Assembly: GCF_000967195.1 (NCBI RefSeq)
Contig: NZ_KQ033871.1
Coordinates: forward strand, 655,825-696,796
Length of the DNA: 40,972 nucleotides
Reading direction: 5' to 3'
Source: Lactobacillus kullabergensis
Lineage (GTDB): Bacteria > Bacillota > Bacilli > Lactobacillales > Lactobacillaceae
Shown: piece after piece, positions 40,356 to 40,972 of the stretch
Numbering within the stretch: position 1 is the first letter of the stretch
Layout of the letters: each line of letters opens with the position of its first letter
Position numbers and translations under genes: made by a program
Notes under the pieces: model-generated
Databases searched by the model: none
What the model was told of the DNA's origin: nothing
What the model saw: the letters and a program-made list of their open reading frames with translations, nothing else

Positions 40356-40390
40356 AACCGCTCTAGTTAACCGCTAGGGCGGTTATTTGT
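40356..40390 (+). terminator. Terminator of the moron cassette
   Basis: AACCGC...CTAG (40356-40366) with CTAG...GCGGTT (40374-40384), followed by ATTTGTTTG. It separates the cassette from the YolD-like gene. Confidence 0.75.
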
Positions 40391-40419
40391 TTGTCTAAAA
40401 ATATTTAAAGCCTTCAGAA

Positions 40420-40448
40420 TTGCACTCTCAGCACCAGCATTTTATAAT
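40420..40448 (+). promoter_or_regulatory. Promoter of the YolD-like gene
   Basis: TTGCAC (40420-40425), 17-bp spacer, perfect TATAAT (40443-40448), 28 bp before the ATG. Independent expression from the lysogen is likely. Confidence 0.6.
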
Positions 40449-40476
40449 AATTGCAAACAAATGTTTGGTGGATATT

Positions 40477-40836
40477 ATGAAGAACAATTTTAACGATACA
40501 GTAAACAACTTTTTTAAGAATTATCAAGATAGAGGCATGAAAAAATGGCAAGGATTCATGCTTAGTGACCACATAGCTGCCCTTAATCGTGACAAAGAAA
40601 ACAATGCCAAAGAATATTCCGAAAAAGATACAATGTCTCAGGTGGAGATAAGTCAGATATTATTGCAGGCTTTTGCAAATAATAAATTAGTTTCAGTTCA
40701 GCTTAAAGAAAAAACGCTAGATAAGAAGATACAGCCTGATATTGTTGGTCTGGTAAAGGGATATGAGGGCGATAAAATTATTATTGGCGATAATGGGGTA
40801 GAGCTAAGTAATATTAATAATATTCAGATTAATTAA
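40477..40836 (+). CDS. YolD-like protein
   Basis: ATG 40477, with TTTGGTGGAT upstream, gives 119 residues; an in-frame ATG at 40420 lies in the promoter. DRGMKKWQGFMLSDHIAAL (about 18-36) followed by SQVEISQILLQAFANNK and a C-terminal beta region (IVGLVKGYEGDKIIIGDNG, then INNIQI) matches the YolD family, often associated with UmuC-type polymerases and SOS genes in Gram-positive bacteria and phages. No umuC lies nearby. The last codons overlap the attR repeat. Confidence 0.78.
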   Translation: MKNNFNDTVNNFFKNYQDRGMKKWQGFMLSDHIAALNRDKENNAKEYSEKDTMSQVEISQILLQAFANNKLVSVQLKEKTLDKKIQPDIVGLVKGYEGDKIIIGDNGVELSNINNIQIN

Positions 40837-40847
40837 TGTTCGCCAAA
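40832..40847 (+). repeat. Putative attR core
   Basis: Exact match to 43-58 (ATTAATGTTCGCCAAA), followed by a second ATGTTCGCC. It overlaps the stop codon of the YolD-like gene, so the phage coding capacity runs up to the junction. Confidence 0.7.
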
Positions 40848-40972
40848 ATGTTCGCCAACTTTATATTTAATAAATTTAGCAAACATAAAAATTATCGAAA
40901 ATTATTGATATATAAAGAAACTAGCTTTAACTATTTTTATCTATTATCTTTATTTACGCCCCTCACCTCCAT
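40848..40972. other. Right flank, presumably host DNA
   Basis: AT-rich sequence with no gene visible. The - strand at the very end has GGAGGTGAGGGG, a ribosome-site-like string not followed by a credible frame within the window. Confidence 0.4.

Noticed and set aside
40920..40972. Possible small toxin start on the - strand at the right edge (GGAGGTGAGGGG)
   Set aside because: The only frame from the ATG at the edge closes after 11 codons with no hydrophobic segment, so a type I toxin is not supported.

Overview
The window is an essentially complete temperate phage (prophage) of about 40.8 kb with a contractile, PBSX/Xkd-type tail. Only about 40 bp of left flank and about 125 bp of right flank lie outside a 16-bp direct repeat (43-58 and 40832-40847) that I read as attL and attR. 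Low G+C, strong AGGAGG-type ribosome sites, frequent TTG/GTG starts, an ArpU-type regulator, an LL-H-family holin and an amidase of the kind seen in lactobacillus phages point to a Lactobacillus (Lactobacillaceae) host. The genus call is an inference from gene content, not a database match.

Layout, left to right. (1) 73-2894, leftward lysogeny arm: tyrosine integrase, a zinc-ribbon protein of unknown role, an ImmA-like metalloprotease and an XRE repressor (ImmR/CI-like). (2) 2895-3164, control region with ATTCGCA-type palindromic operators. (3) 3165-12748, rightward early genes: Cro-like protein, DUF771-like protein, Gp157, a superfamily 2 helicase, a RecA-like ATPase, a DUF669 protein with an SSB-like acidic tail, a primase-polymerase, a VapE-type helicase followed by an iteron-like cluster of GTTACAGTAA repeats (candidate origin), a VRR-NUC nuclease and an ArpU-type late regulator. 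(4) 12749-12906, a structured intergenic RNA with a tRNA-like T-arm, ending in a terminator. (5) 12981-14916, accessory cargo: a DUF4145 protein, a small zinc-finger/coiled-coil protein and a membrane-anchored protein. (6) 14951-23609, packaging and head: small and large terminase, SPP1-like portal, a MuF head protein fused to a toxin-50-like domain, scaffold, major capsid protein and head-tail connectors. (7) 23606-36352, contractile tail: sheath, tube, chaperone with a -1 frameshift extension, tape measure, XkdP/Q/R/S/T/U-like baseplate proteins, fibre and variable tail-tip proteins, XkdX. (8) 36330-38092, lysis: membrane proteins, LLH holin and amidase endolysin. (9) 38177-40836, a moron region: a multi-pass membrane protein, a cassette of small unknown genes driven by two nearly identical palindrome-containing promoters and including a small basic, possibly DNA-binding protein, and a YolD-like gene touching attR.

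Replication, packaging, head, tail and lysis modules all appear intact, so the prophage is probably functional or only recently inactivated. The least explained parts are the duplicated-promoter cassette at 39029-40355 (organised like an anti-CRISPR/Aca or other autoregulated moron locus), the G8 tract with a ribosome-site-sequestering hairpin between two paralogous tail-tip genes (35437-35502), the MuF-toxin fusion with possible immunity genes after it, the tRNA-like RNA at 12751-12840, and a possible small RNA next to the integrase gene (1207-1295).
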